Shown one piece after another: positions 26,142 to 35,117 of a stretch of 64,000 bases of DNA. Source of the DNA: Desulfatirhabdium butyrativorans DSM 18734 (lineage in GTDB: Bacteria; Desulfobacterota; Desulfobacteria; Desulfobacterales; Desulfatirhabdiaceae); assembly GCF_000429925.1 (NCBI RefSeq), contig NZ_AUCU01000027.1:1-64000 (forward strand), written 5' to 3'. Under the pieces are notes generated by a model. That model was not told where the DNA came from. It saw nothing but the letters and a program-made list of their open reading frames with translations, and searched no databases. Positions within the stretch are counted from its first letter, which is position 1; the number at the start of each line of letters is the position of its first letter. A program made the position numbers and the translations under genes.

Positions 26142-27447
26142 TCACCTTTGGATAGAAATAGGTCGATTTTCTGGGCATGATCTGCCCTGCTGCAGCCGCG
26201 CGACGCACCTGATCCACCCGTGTCGGATTCAGAATGAACGCCAGATCGCAACGGCCTGCAAAAACAGATGCCATTGCCTGCGATGCGGATTTCGAATAAC
26301 GGATCCGCGCCTCGTCGTCCAGATCCTGCGAATTCAGACCCAGGATATCCATCAGCAGCAATCGTGTCAGAACGGTCACATCCAGATCGAGAAGGGTATC
26401 CGCAAATTCGTCGCCGTAGCGTTTCTTCATCACACCGGGTTTGAGTTCCAGCACCAAAATCCGGGGATGATCCCGGCGTATCAGACCTATCCGGCTGCCG
26501 GTATCGGATTGCAGCAGACGCTGCTCCAGGCGGGCAGCCAGTCCCTCGGGCCCAAGATCCTCCGCTTCGACTTCCTCCACCCGAAAATAGGGGCGAACCA
26601 TTTCCAGCATTGCGGCCAGACGTTCCGGATCGATGCGATGCACCATCCGATGCGCCGGAAGCACAACCAGGCCGGGAGCCTCCATGGCCGTCAGGTACAT
26701 CATGACAAAATTGACGGGATGGTTCTTGCCGTATTCCGGATGTCGGCATAAAACCATGTCCCTGTATTGCAATGCTGTCTCATACCGGTGGTGACCGTCA
26801 GCGATCAGCACGGGGCACTCTTTCAGATGATCGCTGATGAGCTGCTGCAAGCCTGGATCGGTCAATTTCCATACCCGATGTCCCTGCCCTTCACTGTCCA
26901 TGAACGCAATATCCGGCTCCGGTCGATTGCTCGCAGCAATGGCGCTGCGAATATTTTCGATCAGGCGGTTCTGGGGATCGGAATAGATCGAAAAAATCGG
27001 GCTTAGATTGGCGTTGCAGGCCTGAATCAAACCGAGCCTTTCCGATTTGACCCGGGAAAATGTCGTTTCGTGCGGCAGAACGATCCCTTTTTCGAAAGGC
27101 TCCAACTGTACGCCGGCAATGAAACCCCATCGGGTCAAGCGCTTCCCCCGAGTTTCGAAATCGATGGCTGTGAGATAGATGGTCGGAGAGGGCTCGCGAA
27201 CCAGAATACCCTCGTCCAGCCATTGCCGAAGTGTGGCGGCGGCCCGGGTGTGCGGGTTATCGGAAAGCGTATCCGTCGGATATGGTTTTCCGAGAATCAG
27301 GCGGATGATATTGTGCGGATCTCTTTGGTGAAAGGCATCCCGCTCTTCTGCAGATATGACGTCATAGGGTGGTGTAACGACCGCCGATATGTCCGGCACC
27401 TTGAGTACATTGTAAACGATTGCCCGAATCGGTTGAATGTTGGCCAT
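26101..27447 (-). CDS. DUF1015 family protein
   Basis: A 448-residue soluble protein of the conserved DUF1015 family, recognisable from IQPIRAIVYNVLKV, TPPYDVISAEERDAF, the HETTFSRVKSERLGLIQACNANLSPIFS block and IADGHHRYETAL. The function of the family is not established; it is often linked to phosphoserine or amino acid metabolism by context only. AGGAAT precedes the ATG. It is monocistronic here and converges on the methyltransferase gene. Confidence 0.9.
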   Translation of the reverse strand: MANIQPIRAIVYNVLKVPDISAVVTPPYDVISAEERDAFHQRDPHNIIRLILGKPYPTDTLSDNPHTRAAATLRQWLDEGILVREPSPTIYLTAIDFETRGKRLTRWGFIAGVQLEPFEKGIVLPHETTFSRVKSERLGLIQACNANLSPIFSIYSDPQNRLIENIRSAIAASNRPEPDIAFMDSEGQGHRVWKLTDPGLQQLISDHLKECPVLIADGHHRYETALQYRDMVLCRHPEYGKNHPVNFVMMYLTAMEAPGLVVLPAHRMVHRIDPERLAAMLEMVRPYFRVEEVEAEDLGPEGLAARLEQRLLQSDTGSRIGLIRRDHPRILVLELKPGVMKKRYGDEFADTLLDLDVTVLTRLLLMDILGLNSQDLDDEARIRYSKSASQAMASVFAGRCDLAFILNPTRVDQVRRAAAAGQIMPRKSTYFYPKVITGLALHPLWENP

Positions 27448-27568
27448 GATAATTCCTGTTGTTGGATAGACGACGAGGTTCTTGCCTGCGCGGCCCGATC
27501 AGTTGCAAAAGGTATCTCCTTTAACTGATTGGCAATGGAAGTTCAAGTATCTTTTTTCCATATCCATG

Positions 27569-27597
27569 TTGACAGCCCCGGCAAAAAACGGTAGAAA
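27569..27597 (+). promoter_or_regulatory. Probable sigma-70 promoter of tRNA-Ser gene(s)
   Basis: TTGACA (perfect -35) and TAGAAA are separated by 17 bp. The predicted transcription start is about 20 bp before the first tRNA. Confidence 0.7.
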
Positions 27598-27624
27598 GAG
27601 GCGCTTTTTTCATCGACGCAGCAA

Positions 27625-27718
27625 GGAGAGGTGGCCGAGCGGCTGATGGCGCCGCTCTCGAAAAGCGGTATCCTGTATAAAAGCGGGATCGTGGGTTCAA
27701 ATCCCACCCTCTCCGCCA
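27625..27718 (+). tRNA. tRNA-Ser (anticodon CGA)
   Basis: A 94-base cloverleaf with CCA encoded. The acceptor stem is GGAGAGG/CCTCTCC, and the anticodon loop CTCGAAA sits on a CCGCT/AGCGG stem. A long class II variable arm and a GGTTCAAATCC T-loop are present. The anticodon CGA reads UCG. Confidence 0.95.
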
Positions 27719-27783
27719 CATCGATATCCCTATCCGGGGACGATGAGCGGCCATTTCGTGAAAATGCCCATTCCGATCAACAA

Positions 27784-27877
27784 GGAGAGATGTCCGAGCG
27801 GCTGAAGGAGCACGACTGGAAATCGTGTGCACTGTCTAAAAACGGTGCCGAGGGTTCAAATCCCTCTCTCTCCGCCA
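27784..27877 (+). tRNA. tRNA-Ser (anticodon GGA)
   Basis: A 94-base class II tRNA with CCA encoded. The acceptor stem is GGAGAGA/TCTCTCC, and the anticodon loop CTGGAAA sits on a CACGA/TCGTG stem. The long variable arm is present. The anticodon GGA reads UCC and UCU. It lies 65 bp after the first tRNA-Ser and probably shares its transcript. Confidence 0.95.
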
Positions 27878-27956
27878 AAATGGGTTCCAAAATCCATCCA
27901 CGCATCAGGTTCCCGTCATCCGCGATACGGCAGGAACATCATTCGGATACCGCCGC

Positions 27957-29726
27957 ATGTCTTATCTGGTCCTGGCACGAAAATACAGACCCCAGACGTT
28001 CGAAGAAATCGTTCAGCAGGAACATGTCACCCAGACCCTGATCCATGCCATTGAAGCAAACCGGGTGGCGCATGCCATTCTGTTTTCCGGCCCGAGAGGT
28101 ACCGGAAAAACAACGATTGCCCGTATTCTGGCCAAGGCATTGAATTGCGAGCAGGGCCCAACGCCTAAACCCTGCGGTGTCTGCGCCTCCTGCAAGGAAA
28201 TTGCGACAGGTCTGACGGTGGACGTCTTCGAAATCGACGGTGCATCCAACAACAGTGTGGATCAGATCCGAGAACTGCGGGAAAATATCGTTTACCTGCC
28301 GGTTCACGGCCGCTTCAAGATTTATATCATCGATGAAGTGCACATGCTGTCGATGGCCGCCTTCAATGCCCTGCTCAAAACGCTCGAAGAGCCGCCTGCC
28401 CATATCAAGTTCTTCTTTGCCACCACAGAGCCTCAAAAAATTCCGGCGACCATTCTGTCGCGGTGTCAGCGCCACGACCTCAAACGGATCACGCTGCAGG
28501 CCATCGTCGATCACCTGCAACGCATCGCGATCACCGAGAATATTACCATTTCAGAGGATTGCCTGAGACTGATCGCCCGAGAGGCCACCGGCGGCATGCG
28601 GGACGCTCTGAGTCTGCTGGATCAGGTGATCTCTTTTTGTGAAGGCGCCATCGAATATGCCGATGTGATCCGTTTGTTCGGGGTGATCGACCGTCGGATT
28701 CTCATCGAATTTTCCAATGCCCTTCTGAAAGGACAACCGGCGGAGGCGCTGGAGCACATCCATCTCCTGTACGAAACCGGCAAGGATCTGAAACGGTTTT
28801 ATGCGGATTGCATGGATCATATCCGAAATCTTCTTCTGGCAAGGCTGGGTATTACCGATGTCCTGCTGGATTCGCTTTCTCCAGAGGAAATCGCCGCCAT
28901 ACAAGGACAGGCGGCTTCCATCGATGTCACTCGTCTTCGACAGCTTCTCGATGCATTCCATCGAGACGAACCCGCCGTACGATTCGCTGCCAACCCCCGG
29001 CTTGTCATGGAAATGGTGGTATTCAAATGGATCGAAATCCGGCCTGCTCTCTCCATTGATCGGTTGATCGATGCCATCGACAGGCTGATCCAGAATCCCG
29101 CGCTGAACGCCGCCCCCCCTGCTCATACCGATGGTTTTGATGCAGCCAACGATACGGTTGAAAGACGGAGCACCGACACCCGGATCCAGGAAGCCCGGAC
29201 ACGATTCGAAACACCGCTTGGGGCCAAAGAGACGGTATCTGCACAAGATCCGCAAGAGATACGTGCGGGTTTTACCGACACGATAGCGGAAAACATTCCT
29301 CTTGAGGGTACCCAATCGAATACCCAACCCGTTTCCGGTCCAGCGGATCTTCTCGAACGCCTGCGGGACCGTCTCGGCCGGGAACACAACAACATGTCAC
29401 TGCCGGGTTTTCTGGCGGATGCATGCATTGTCGAAATCAAGGGCGATGACGTTACCCTCGCACTGAATGCGGCGCCACCGATTGCAGCCAGGATTCGCAA
29501 GAACGAAGGACTGCTTCGCCAGTCACTGTCTGAACTACTTGGAAAACCGATCCATCTCCAATTACTGGATCGCTATGCCGATCCGCAGCCAACCCCGTCC
29601 GCTGTTTTCAAAACCCCAACCGATATCCGGACGGAAGCGCTGAATCATCCAAAGGTTTCTGAAATCATTGATATATTCGGCGGATCTGTCGTCGATATTC
29701 GCATCACCAAGGAGGAAGTCCAATGA
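27957..29726 (+). CDS. dnaX: DNA polymerase III subunit gamma/tau
   Basis: A 589-residue clamp-loader ATPase. The AAA+ domain opens [24 protein letters not shown] and has Walker [11 protein letters not shown] four-cysteine zinc module (C...CGVCASC) follows, then Walker B IIDEVHML and sensor [18 protein letters not shown]. The C-terminal third is a low-conservation tau-type linker with a folded end (about 455-589). No A-rich programmed frameshift site is evident beyond the conserved Gln-Lys codons, so only one product is predicted. It is followed by ybaB and recR, the classical order. Confidence 0.96.
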   Translation: MSYLVLARKYRPQTFEEIVQQEHVTQTLIHAIEANRVAHAILFSGPRGTGKTTIARILAKALNCEQGPTPKPCGVCASCKEIATGLTVDVFEIDGASNNSVDQIRELRENIVYLPVHGRFKIYIIDEVHMLSMAAFNALLKTLEEPPAHIKFFFATTEPQKIPATILSRCQRHDLKRITLQAIVDHLQRIAITENITISEDCLRLIAREATGGMRDALSLLDQVISFCEGAIEYADVIRLFGVIDRRILIEFSNALLKGQPAEALEHIHLLYETGKDLKRFYADCMDHIRNLLLARLGITDVLLDSLSPEEIAAIQGQAASIDVTRLRQLLDAFHRDEPAVRFAANPRLVMEMVVFKWIEIRPALSIDRLIDAIDRLIQNPALNAAPPAHTDGFDAANDTVERRSTDTRIQEARTRFETPLGAKETVSAQDPQEIRAGFTDTIAENIPLEGTQSNTQPVSGPADLLERLRDRLGREHNNMSLPGFLADACIVEIKGDDVTLALNAAPPIAARIRKNEGLLRQSLSELLGKPIHLQLLDRYADPQPTPSAVFKTPTDIRTEALNHPKVSEIIDIFGGSVVDIRITKEEVQ

Positions 29727-30031
29727 AAGGCATGGGAAACATGATGAAGCAGGCCCAGAAAATCCAGGCCCGCATTCTGAAAATGCAGGAAGAACTGGCC
29801 ACCCGAACTATCGAAGGCTCTGCCGGTGGGGGGATGGTGAAGGCTGTTGCCAACGGAAAACAGCAGATCGTCTCGATCTCGATCGAAAAAGAAGTGGTCG
29901 ATCCGGAAGACATCGACATGCTGCAGGATCTGGTGCTTGCCGCTGTTAACGATGCGCTGAGCAAATCTCAGGAAATGATGTCCTCGGAGATGAGTAAAAT
30001 CACCGGCGGGCTGAATATTCCCGGATTGTGA
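29723..30031 (+). CDS. YbaB/EbfC nucleoid-associated protein
   Basis: A 102-residue DNA-binding protein of the YbaB family ([20 protein letters not shown] then [20 protein letters not shown]). Members form tweezer-like dimers that bind DNA and organise the nucleoid. It overlaps dnaX by ATGA and precedes recR by nine bases. Confidence 0.95.
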   Translation: MKGMGNMMKQAQKIQARILKMQEELATRTIEGSAGGGMVKAVANGKQQIVSISIEKEVVDPEDIDMLQDLVLAAVNDALSKSQEMMSSEMSKITGGLNIPGL

Positions 30032-30040
30032 ACCTATCCG

Positions 30041-30640
30041 ATGAACTACTATCCGGAACCCATACGCCGTTTGATCCGAAGCTTTTCGAAGCTTCCCGGC
30101 ATTGGCGAAAAAACCGCCGAGCGCCTGACCATGCATGTGCTGAAAGCGCCGCGCTTCGAAGCGGAACATCTGGCGCGGCACCTGATCGACATGAAGGAGA
30201 AAATCCGCCTCTGCAGCGTCTGTTTCGGATTGAGTGAGGGGGAGACCTGCGCGCTGTGCAGTGATTCGGGACGGGACCATACATTGATTTGCGTTGTGGA
30301 ACAGCCTGCAGACATGATCGCCATCGAAAAATCGGGGGCCTATCGCGGCGTGTACCACATTCTGCAGGGCGCGCTTTCCCCGATCGACGGAATCGGCCCC
30401 GACAACCTGCGGATAGCCGAGCTGCTGCAGCGAATCCGCACCCAACAGGTTGCCGAACTCATCCTGGCCACAAGCACCAGCGTGGAAGGTGAATCGACGG
30501 CTGCCTATCTGAAGGAAATCCTTCAGGGGGCTGCAATCCGGATCACCCGCATCGCATCTGGCGTTCCGATGGGCGGCGACCTGAAATATGTCGACCAGGT
30601 AACCCTCAAACGCGCCATGGACAGCCGCCATGCAATCTGA
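30041..30640 (+). CDS. recR: Recombination protein RecR
   Basis: A 199-residue protein acting with RecFO to load RecA at gaps. It has the HhH motif LPGIGEKTAERL, a four-Cys zinc finger (CSVC...CALC), a Toprim domain (TLICVVEQPADMIAIE to GALSPIDGIGPDNLRI) and a C-terminal Walker B-like segment. Length and order are typical. Its end overlaps the YkgJ-like gene by 11 bp. Confidence 0.97.
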   Translation: MNYYPEPIRRLIRSFSKLPGIGEKTAERLTMHVLKAPRFEAEHLARHLIDMKEKIRLCSVCFGLSEGETCALCSDSGRDHTLICVVEQPADMIAIEKSGAYRGVYHILQGALSPIDGIGPDNLRIAELLQRIRTQQVAELILATSTSVEGESTAAYLKEILQGAAIRITRIASGVPMGGDLKYVDQVTLKRAMDSRHAI

Positions 30641-31061
30641 GGCAAATGGGGATATGGAAGAACCGATTTTTGATTGCAGGCAATGCGGAGACTGCTGCAA
30701 GGGATACGGCGGAACCTACATCACCCAGCAGGATATGGAGGCCATCAGCCGCTATATCGATGTAGATCCGGCCCGCTTTGTCGAAACCTATTGTGTTCTG
30801 TCCGGGTCTCGGCCCGTTCTGGCCCAGCGGGCTGATGGCTACTGCATTTTCTGGGACAACATCTGCACCATCCATCCCGTCAAGCCTTTCATGTGCCGGG
30901 CATGGCCCTATATCCGCAGTGTGCTGATCGATCCCGCCAATTGGTATGTCATGGCGGGCTCCTGCCCCGGCATGCGGACCGATGTACCAACAGAAGTGAT
31001 CCTGAAACAAGTCCTGGATGAATGGGACCGGTTGAACGCTCTGAAAAACGGAAACGAATAG
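30630..31061 (+). CDS. YkgJ family cysteine cluster protein
   Basis: A 143-residue protein carrying the N-terminal cysteine cluster CRQCGDCCKGYGG and later Cys residues in GYCIFWDNICTIH, FMCRAWP and GSCPG. This spacing defines the YkgJ/CxxxCxxCC family, predicted to bind a metal or an Fe-S cluster. The biochemical role is unknown. The ATG at 30630 overlaps recR; an ATG at 30654 would also keep the cluster. It converges on a small minus-strand gene 17 bp downstream. Confidence 0.82.
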   Translation: MQSEANGDMEEPIFDCRQCGDCCKGYGGTYITQQDMEAISRYIDVDPARFVETYCVLSGSRPVLAQRADGYCIFWDNICTIHPVKPFMCRAWPYIRSVLIDPANWYVMAGSCPGMRTDVPTEVILKQVLDEWDRLNALKNGNE

Positions 31062-31078
31062 AAGGGGACGACCGGATT

Positions 31079-31345
31079 TCACCAGGCTCTCCACCCATCT
31101 GGATCAAGCAACATATAGACCGTCGTTTTTCCATCGGTCATGACCTGCCGCAAAATGTTCCGTTGGATCAATGTATGGATGCTTTTGGAAAGTTGTTCCG
31201 CATTTCCCGTCCATCGCTCACCGATATATTTGTTCGAAATATGAAGCGATTCATCGACAAGACTGCAGCACAACAGATATAGGGATACCGCCTCGGTATC
31301 CAGGCCCATCTTGAATATTCGCTGATCCATCACAGAGTCTGCCAT
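31079..31345 (-). CDS. Small hypothetical protein, possible winged-helix fold
   Basis: An 88-residue protein not assigned to a named family. Predicted helices (EAVSLYLLCCSLVDESLHIS, AEQLSKSIHTLIQRNILRQV) followed by a short beta pair (DGKTTVYMLLDPDGW) would suit a small winged-helix domain, but no DNA-binding evidence exists. AGGAGA seven bases before the ATG supports it as a real gene. It lies 27 bp downstream of the GT-C/TPR membrane protein gene and is probably co-transcribed with it. Confidence 0.6.
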   Translation of the reverse strand: MADSVMDQRIFKMGLDTEAVSLYLLCCSLVDESLHISNKYIGERWTGNAEQLSKSIHTLIQRNILRQVMTDGKTTVYMLLDPDGWRAW

Positions 31346-31372
31346 CGTATTCTCCTGTTTTCTGGGGTGACT

Positions 31373-33022
31373 TCAGCCCCCCTGCCCTTCTCGTGTTTCG
31401 AGTTTTCGCAGATTGATTCGAGCCGGTTCATAATCCGGATCGATTTTCAACGTTGTTTCGAACGTCGCGCGCGCCTGCTGCCGATCGCCCATCAGGTCCA
31501 ACACCACACCCAGGTTGTTCCATGCCTCCACATACCCCGGATTGCGCTCGAGCGCCTTCCGATAGTGCACGGCAGCTTCGGCATACCGGCCCAGTTGCCG
31601 GAAGGCCAGTCCCGCATTGAACTGCGCTTCCACATCATCGGGTTTGATGGCGATGGCCCGGAGAAAATAAGGCAAAGCGGCCTGGGGGCCTTCGTTTTCC
31701 GCGACATAGACGCCCATGTTGATCTGCGCGACATGATTGGCCTGGGTAACCTGTTCGGCATGGCGGAACAGGGTCATGGTGTTTTGCCAATAACCGATCT
31801 GCACAACGGTGAGCCCGCCCAGTACACCCAAAACGACAGCGCTCGCCCATGCCACCGGCCGGTATAACCTTGGCCTTGGTTTAACCCATGAGGCAACGCT
31901 CCAGCAGATGACCAGAAAAAACCCGATGGTGGGGATATAGGTATAGCGATCCGCCATGCTCTGGCCGCCCACCTGGACCAGCCCGATGACCGGAACGAGA
32001 GTCCCCAGAAACCACGACCACCCGACGATTCGTTCGGGATGCGTTTTTCTCTCCCGCCAGAAATAAGCACTTACCCCGATCAAAAAGGACGCGCAAAGAG
32101 CAACCTGCCAGCTATCCCAGCCTTCAGGCCAGGGATAGAATACGGCAAGATCGGTTGGGAAAAACAATTTACCGATATATCGCAGGTAGGCGATCACGGT
32201 GTTTGCCAGCCGATCCGGTAACGGAAGGGCGGCAAGGGATCCCATGGCCTTTCGCTGAACCACGAGTGTCATCACACACGATATGGCCGAAAGGGCCAGC
32301 AGGGGAAGTTTTTCGACGAACAGATATCCCCACCGATGGAACTGCGATCTTGTTTCGACTCCATTCATCAGGGCGATGGCATCGGGATTTTGCCAACGGC
32401 GATAGGGCCAGAAATCGAGCAACAACAGAACGCAGGGCAAAGTGACCACCATGGGTTTGGATAGCAGGCCCATGCAGAACCATCCCATCACGAGCAGATA
32501 GCGGCCCATAGACTGCCTGAGCACAAACCGGCGATAGGCAACCAGTGTCATCAGAAAGAAAAATGCGCTCAGAACATCTTTTCTTTCCGAAATCCAGGCT
32601 ACAGATTCGACATGCATCGGATGCCACGCAAACAATGCGGCCAGCACGGCGGAAGGCCATACCTCATCCGTCATTTTCGTCCAGATATGAAAGAGCAACA
32701 CGGTGTTCAGAATATGGAACAGCACATTGATTACATGATGACCGAGTGGATGCGGACCGAAAAGACTTACATCGAGCATGAGGGAAAGCCAGGTGAGCGG
32801 ATGCCAGTTGCTGGCATGCCCCGACACCAGCGCCCACCGAAACCCGTCCCAGCTCAGCCCTTTCGATACGACGGCATTTCGCCAGACATATTCGGTGTCA
32901 TCATAATGGATGAAACCCAGATGGATGACCGGGGTATAGATCCATGCCGTCAGCAGGACCAGGGAGCAAATCAGGGCAGGTTGTCGCCAGGAGGGAGACC
33001 GGTTGTCGTCGGTTGAAAGCAT
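31373..33022 (-). CDS. Polytopic membrane protein with TPR tail (GT-C glycosyltransferase-like)
   Basis: A 549-residue protein. About ten membrane helices occupy residues 13-415. An acidic pair near the first periplasmic loop (YDDTEYV) and HPMHVESVAWISERKD are typical of the GT-C-like/TMTC group. The C-terminal 120 residues hold two to three tetratricopeptide repeats (ALPYFLRAIAIKPDDVEAQ, AVHYRKALERNPGYVEAWNN). Homologues are common in environmental bacteria and are suggested to glycosylate surface or periplasmic proteins; this has not been shown for most. Start ATG at 33022 with a weak ribosome-binding site. Confidence 0.75.
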   Translation of the reverse strand: MLSTDDNRSPSWRQPALICSLVLLTAWIYTPVIHLGFIHYDDTEYVWRNAVVSKGLSWDGFRWALVSGHASNWHPLTWLSLMLDVSLFGPHPLGHHVINVLFHILNTVLLFHIWTKMTDEVWPSAVLAALFAWHPMHVESVAWISERKDVLSAFFFLMTLVAYRRFVLRQSMGRYLLVMGWFCMGLLSKPMVVTLPCVLLLLDFWPYRRWQNPDAIALMNGVETRSQFHRWGYLFVEKLPLLALSAISCVMTLVVQRKAMGSLAALPLPDRLANTVIAYLRYIGKLFFPTDLAVFYPWPEGWDSWQVALCASFLIGVSAYFWRERKTHPERIVGWSWFLGTLVPVIGLVQVGGQSMADRYTYIPTIGFFLVICWSVASWVKPRPRLYRPVAWASAVVLGVLGGLTVVQIGYWQNTMTLFRHAEQVTQANHVAQINMGVYVAENEGPQAALPYFLRAIAIKPDDVEAQFNAGLAFRQLGRYAEAAVHYRKALERNPGYVEAWNNLGVVLDLMGDRQQARATFETTLKIDPDYEPARINLRKLETREGQGG

Positions 33023-33055
33023 AGGGATTCGTTTTACACCGAAAGCACCTTGGAC

Positions 33056-33274
33056 GACTTTGTAAAAAGTCCGGATATCCCGCGCGTCGCGGGATTGCGC
33101 TGCATCCTTCGTCGCTGCGGCATAGGTTAACTAGTGCCTGAACGGAAAACCCGTTTGGGGTACAACCTGCCCGCAGGTGACGCGCTGATCCAAATAGGTG
33201 TTTTCCGTTCAAGCACTAACTACGCCTCATTCCTCAGGATTTGCGCGCCTTGTCTGCGGCCTTTTTACAAAGCC
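33056..33274. repeat. Nested palindromic repeats with modular element copy 3
   Basis: The outer 17-base segments (GACTTTGTAAAAAGTCC at 33056 and GGCCTTTTTACAAAGCC at 33258) are near-complementary. Copy 3 of the modular element (33133-33217; AGTGCCTGAACGG to its inverse GCACT) lies in the middle. Left of it a CCCGCG-TCG-CGCGGG type repeat and right of it a TTTGCGCGCCTTGTCTGC segment belong to the outer repeat. The arrangement repeats the nesting seen at 15156-15370. The rest of the 330-bp gap shows no gene. Confidence 0.8.
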
Positions 33275-33353
33275 TTCTAAATTATGACTTTTTACGAGTT
33301 CATCACATTTACGGGTGGGGAAATCCGGCGGGTGCTCCTTGCCCGCATCCCTG

Positions 33354-34127
33354 TTACAGGAGCCTTCGTTTCAGGAAAACCGCATTGGCCGCCAGAAGAA
33401 GGGTTACGACCCATCCCAGCCAGCTCATCACAGCCAGGCCAACCAGATCGGGTGGAACAGCGTCTGCGTATAGTGCGGCCTGACGGAAATTGAGTGCCTC
33501 GAGATTGGGAAGCGCCTGATAGGCGGCAATCAATAGTGAATGGATCAGGGGATTTTCAACCCGCTGGGAGAAAAGCAGCAAATCCTGCAGCCAGTGCCCC
33601 AGAAATACAATTCCTGTCAAAAAAAACAGATGCAGAACAGGTGTCGTCACTGTGGCAAAAAACAGGCTTAGCGCCGCCATCAAGATCCATTCCGCAGCAA
33701 TGAAGACGAGCGCTGGCAGATAAGAACCATTGAATGCAATCCCATTCCATTTCAGGTGCAGCAGGAAAATGCCGCACAGAATAGCATAGACGACCATCAG
33801 CACCAGAACGACCCCAGCGAATTTACCCATCAGAAAGACCGATCGGCTGATGGGACGATACAGGATAAGATAGGCTGTCTGGCGCTGAAATTCCTGGCGG
33901 ATCAGGTTGAAGCCAAGATAGGCAACCGTAATCAGCCCCCATATCCCGAGGATCCAGAAGCCTGCGTTTTGCAGCACGCGGTCCTTTCCGCCGACGGCCA
34001 TGTTGCCGAGGACATTCGAGACAAAAAGCATCAGGATACCGCTGGAAACCAGGCCCTGAATCCCCCTGTTCCGCAGTGCATCCCGCCATACATGCAAAGC
34101 CAGCGATTTGATCTGTGCGGTGATCAT
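33354..34127 (-). CDS. ABC-2 type transporter permease
   Basis: A 257-residue membrane protein with six predicted helices. The N-terminal layout (ALHVWRDALRNRGIQGLV, then RQEFQRQTAYLILYRPISRSVFLMGKF) fits ABC-2 permeases of the NosY/exporter group. AGGAAA precedes the ATG at 34127; an upstream ATG at 34172 is less likely. No ATPase gene is adjacent in the window, so its partner is elsewhere. The transported molecule is unknown. Confidence 0.75.
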   Translation of the reverse strand: MITAQIKSLALHVWRDALRNRGIQGLVSSGILMLFVSNVLGNMAVGGKDRVLQNAGFWILGIWGLITVAYLGFNLIRQEFQRQTAYLILYRPISRSVFLMGKFAGVVLVLMVVYAILCGIFLLHLKWNGIAFNGSYLPALVFIAAEWILMAALSLFFATVTTPVLHLFFLTGIVFLGHWLQDLLLFSQRVENPLIHSLLIAAYQALPNLEALNFRQAALYADAVPPDLVGLAVMSWLGWVVTLLLAANAVFLKRRLL

Positions 34128-34387
34128 GTCATTTCCTGATGCCCCATATGGCCAATTGGCCCGCATTGACAAATCAATGCAGACAGTGGGCTGTGTGGCC
34201 CGTCATCCCTGCGAAATCCAGCCTGTGGCGGGAGGGTTCAGAACCTGTCAACGTCCCGCTATGATTGAATTGGTTTCCGGCTTTCGCCAAAATAACGGCC
34301 CAAAGATTCCATATTCGGGATAAAAGCACGGTTGCCTCTTGTTTTCACTTCAGGGAGGTGACACGACACACCCCGTAATACGGATTT

Positions 34388-34416
34388 ACCGTAAACAACC
34401 CGTATCTCGATGTCAA
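34388..34416 (-). promoter_or_regulatory. Candidate promoter for the ABC permease gene
   Basis: On the minus strand, TTGACA and TACGGT are 17 bp apart, about 260 bp before the permease start. The -35 box is perfect; the -10 box is weak. Confidence 0.35.
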
Positions 34417-34533
34417 CAGGATTTGAAGTCGTGTTCATGCAGCGCCTCGATGTGCATTCCGATCCCCTTTGCACCAGGAGCAATCGCGCGAATGGCTTGT
34501 AATGCAATGAGGATTCGTTTGAAATTGAAATGT

Positions 34534-34562
34534 TGACATTATGATAGACAGAATGGTAAAAA
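34534..34562 (+). promoter_or_regulatory. Candidate promoter of the rpsF-rpsR operon
   Basis: A perfect TTGACA is followed after 17-18 bp by GTAAAA/TAAAAA. The start would give a leader of about 90 nt before rpsF. Confidence 0.45.
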
Positions 34563-34564
34563 TA

Positions 34565-34648
34565 TCGGATTTCGAGACGATCCGGAGCGGTTCCGGGCGG
34601 CCCTCGGTTCCATCCTTGCTCTGAATGCAATTCAGGGCTTTATTATCC
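34565..34648 (+). promoter_or_regulatory. Structured 5' leader of rpsF, possible S6:S18 control site
   Basis: The leader contains a CCGGA-GCGGT-TCCGG hairpin (34582-34596), a GCGGCCC/CCG-rich stretch and a CTGAAT-GCA-ATTCAG hairpin (34621-34635) near the ribosome-binding site. Many bacteria regulate rpsF autogenously through an S6:S18-binding leader motif in this position. I see the location and CCG-rich stems but cannot confirm the conserved motif. Confidence 0.3.
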
Positions 34649-34661
34649 AAAAGGAGGCTTG

Positions 34662-35114
34662 ATGAGAAGATACGAAAGCGTTGTCATTATCAACCCCGAT
34701 GTTTCCGCCGAAGAGCGAGATGCGATCAAGGCGAAGCTCCAGGAAATCATCGCACAAAATGGCGGAGAAATTCTGAAAGTCGATGATTGGGGGGTCAAAC
34801 GATTGGCCTACCTGATCCGCAAAAAGGCAAGGGGCTATTACCTGCTCTTTGATTACTGCGGCATGGGGCCAGCGGTCGGAGAAATCGAACGTTTCTGCCG
34901 TATTAGCGATAAATGCCTAAAATATATGACCATCGTTGTCGATATGGATGCCGATCCGGAAAAGATTAAGGCGGATATTGCATCGGAACAGTCCAAAGCT
35001 TCCCTGCCCGATACCGAAACATCTCCGATGAGACCCATCGATACGGCGGAAGATGATCAGGAAGATATGGACGAAGCAATTGACGAAGAGAATGCCGAAG
35101 AAGCGGAGGAATAG
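34662..35114 (+). CDS. rpsF: 30S ribosomal protein bS6
   Basis: A 150-residue protein. The first 100 residues are a standard S6 domain (MRRYESVVIINPDVSAEERD, LKVDDWGVKRLAYLIRKKARGYYLLFDY). A 45-residue C-terminal tail is rich in Asp and Glu, longer than the glutamate tail modified by RimK in E. coli. AAGGAGG lies four bases before the ATG. It heads the ribosomal operon and binds S18 and the 16S central domain. Confidence 0.97.
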   Translation: MRRYESVVIINPDVSAEERDAIKAKLQEIIAQNGGEILKVDDWGVKRLAYLIRKKARGYYLLFDYCGMGPAVGEIERFCRISDKCLKYMTIVVDMDADPEKIKADIASEQSKASLPDTETSPMRPIDTAEDDQEDMDEAIDEENAEEAEE

Positions 35115-35117
35115 GAT

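Larger units (their letters stand above)
34128..34661. other. Divergent intergenic region between permease and rpsF operon
   Basis: This region of about 530 bp holds oppositely oriented promoter candidates (34388-34416 minus, 34534-34562 plus) and a structured leader before rpsF. Open frames within it lack family similarity and start signals, so none is called. Confidence 0.5.

Noticed and set aside
27625-27877. Tandem tRNA-Ser genes as an integration site of a mobile island
   Set aside because: No integrase, no repeated tRNA 3' end and only housekeeping genes follow.
27631-28041. Open frame crossing both tRNA genes
   Set aside because: Both tRNAs fold fully with encoded CCA, so translation through them is not plausible.
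28428-28442. CAAAAAA run in dnaX as a programmed frameshift site
   Set aside because: It encodes the universally conserved [12 protein letters not shown] segment in the AAA+ domain, too early to make a functional gamma form, and lacks a downstream stimulatory stem.
34259-34630. 123-codon minus-strand frame before rpsF
   Set aside because: It covers the promoter and leader region, lacks a ribosome-binding site and resembles no family.
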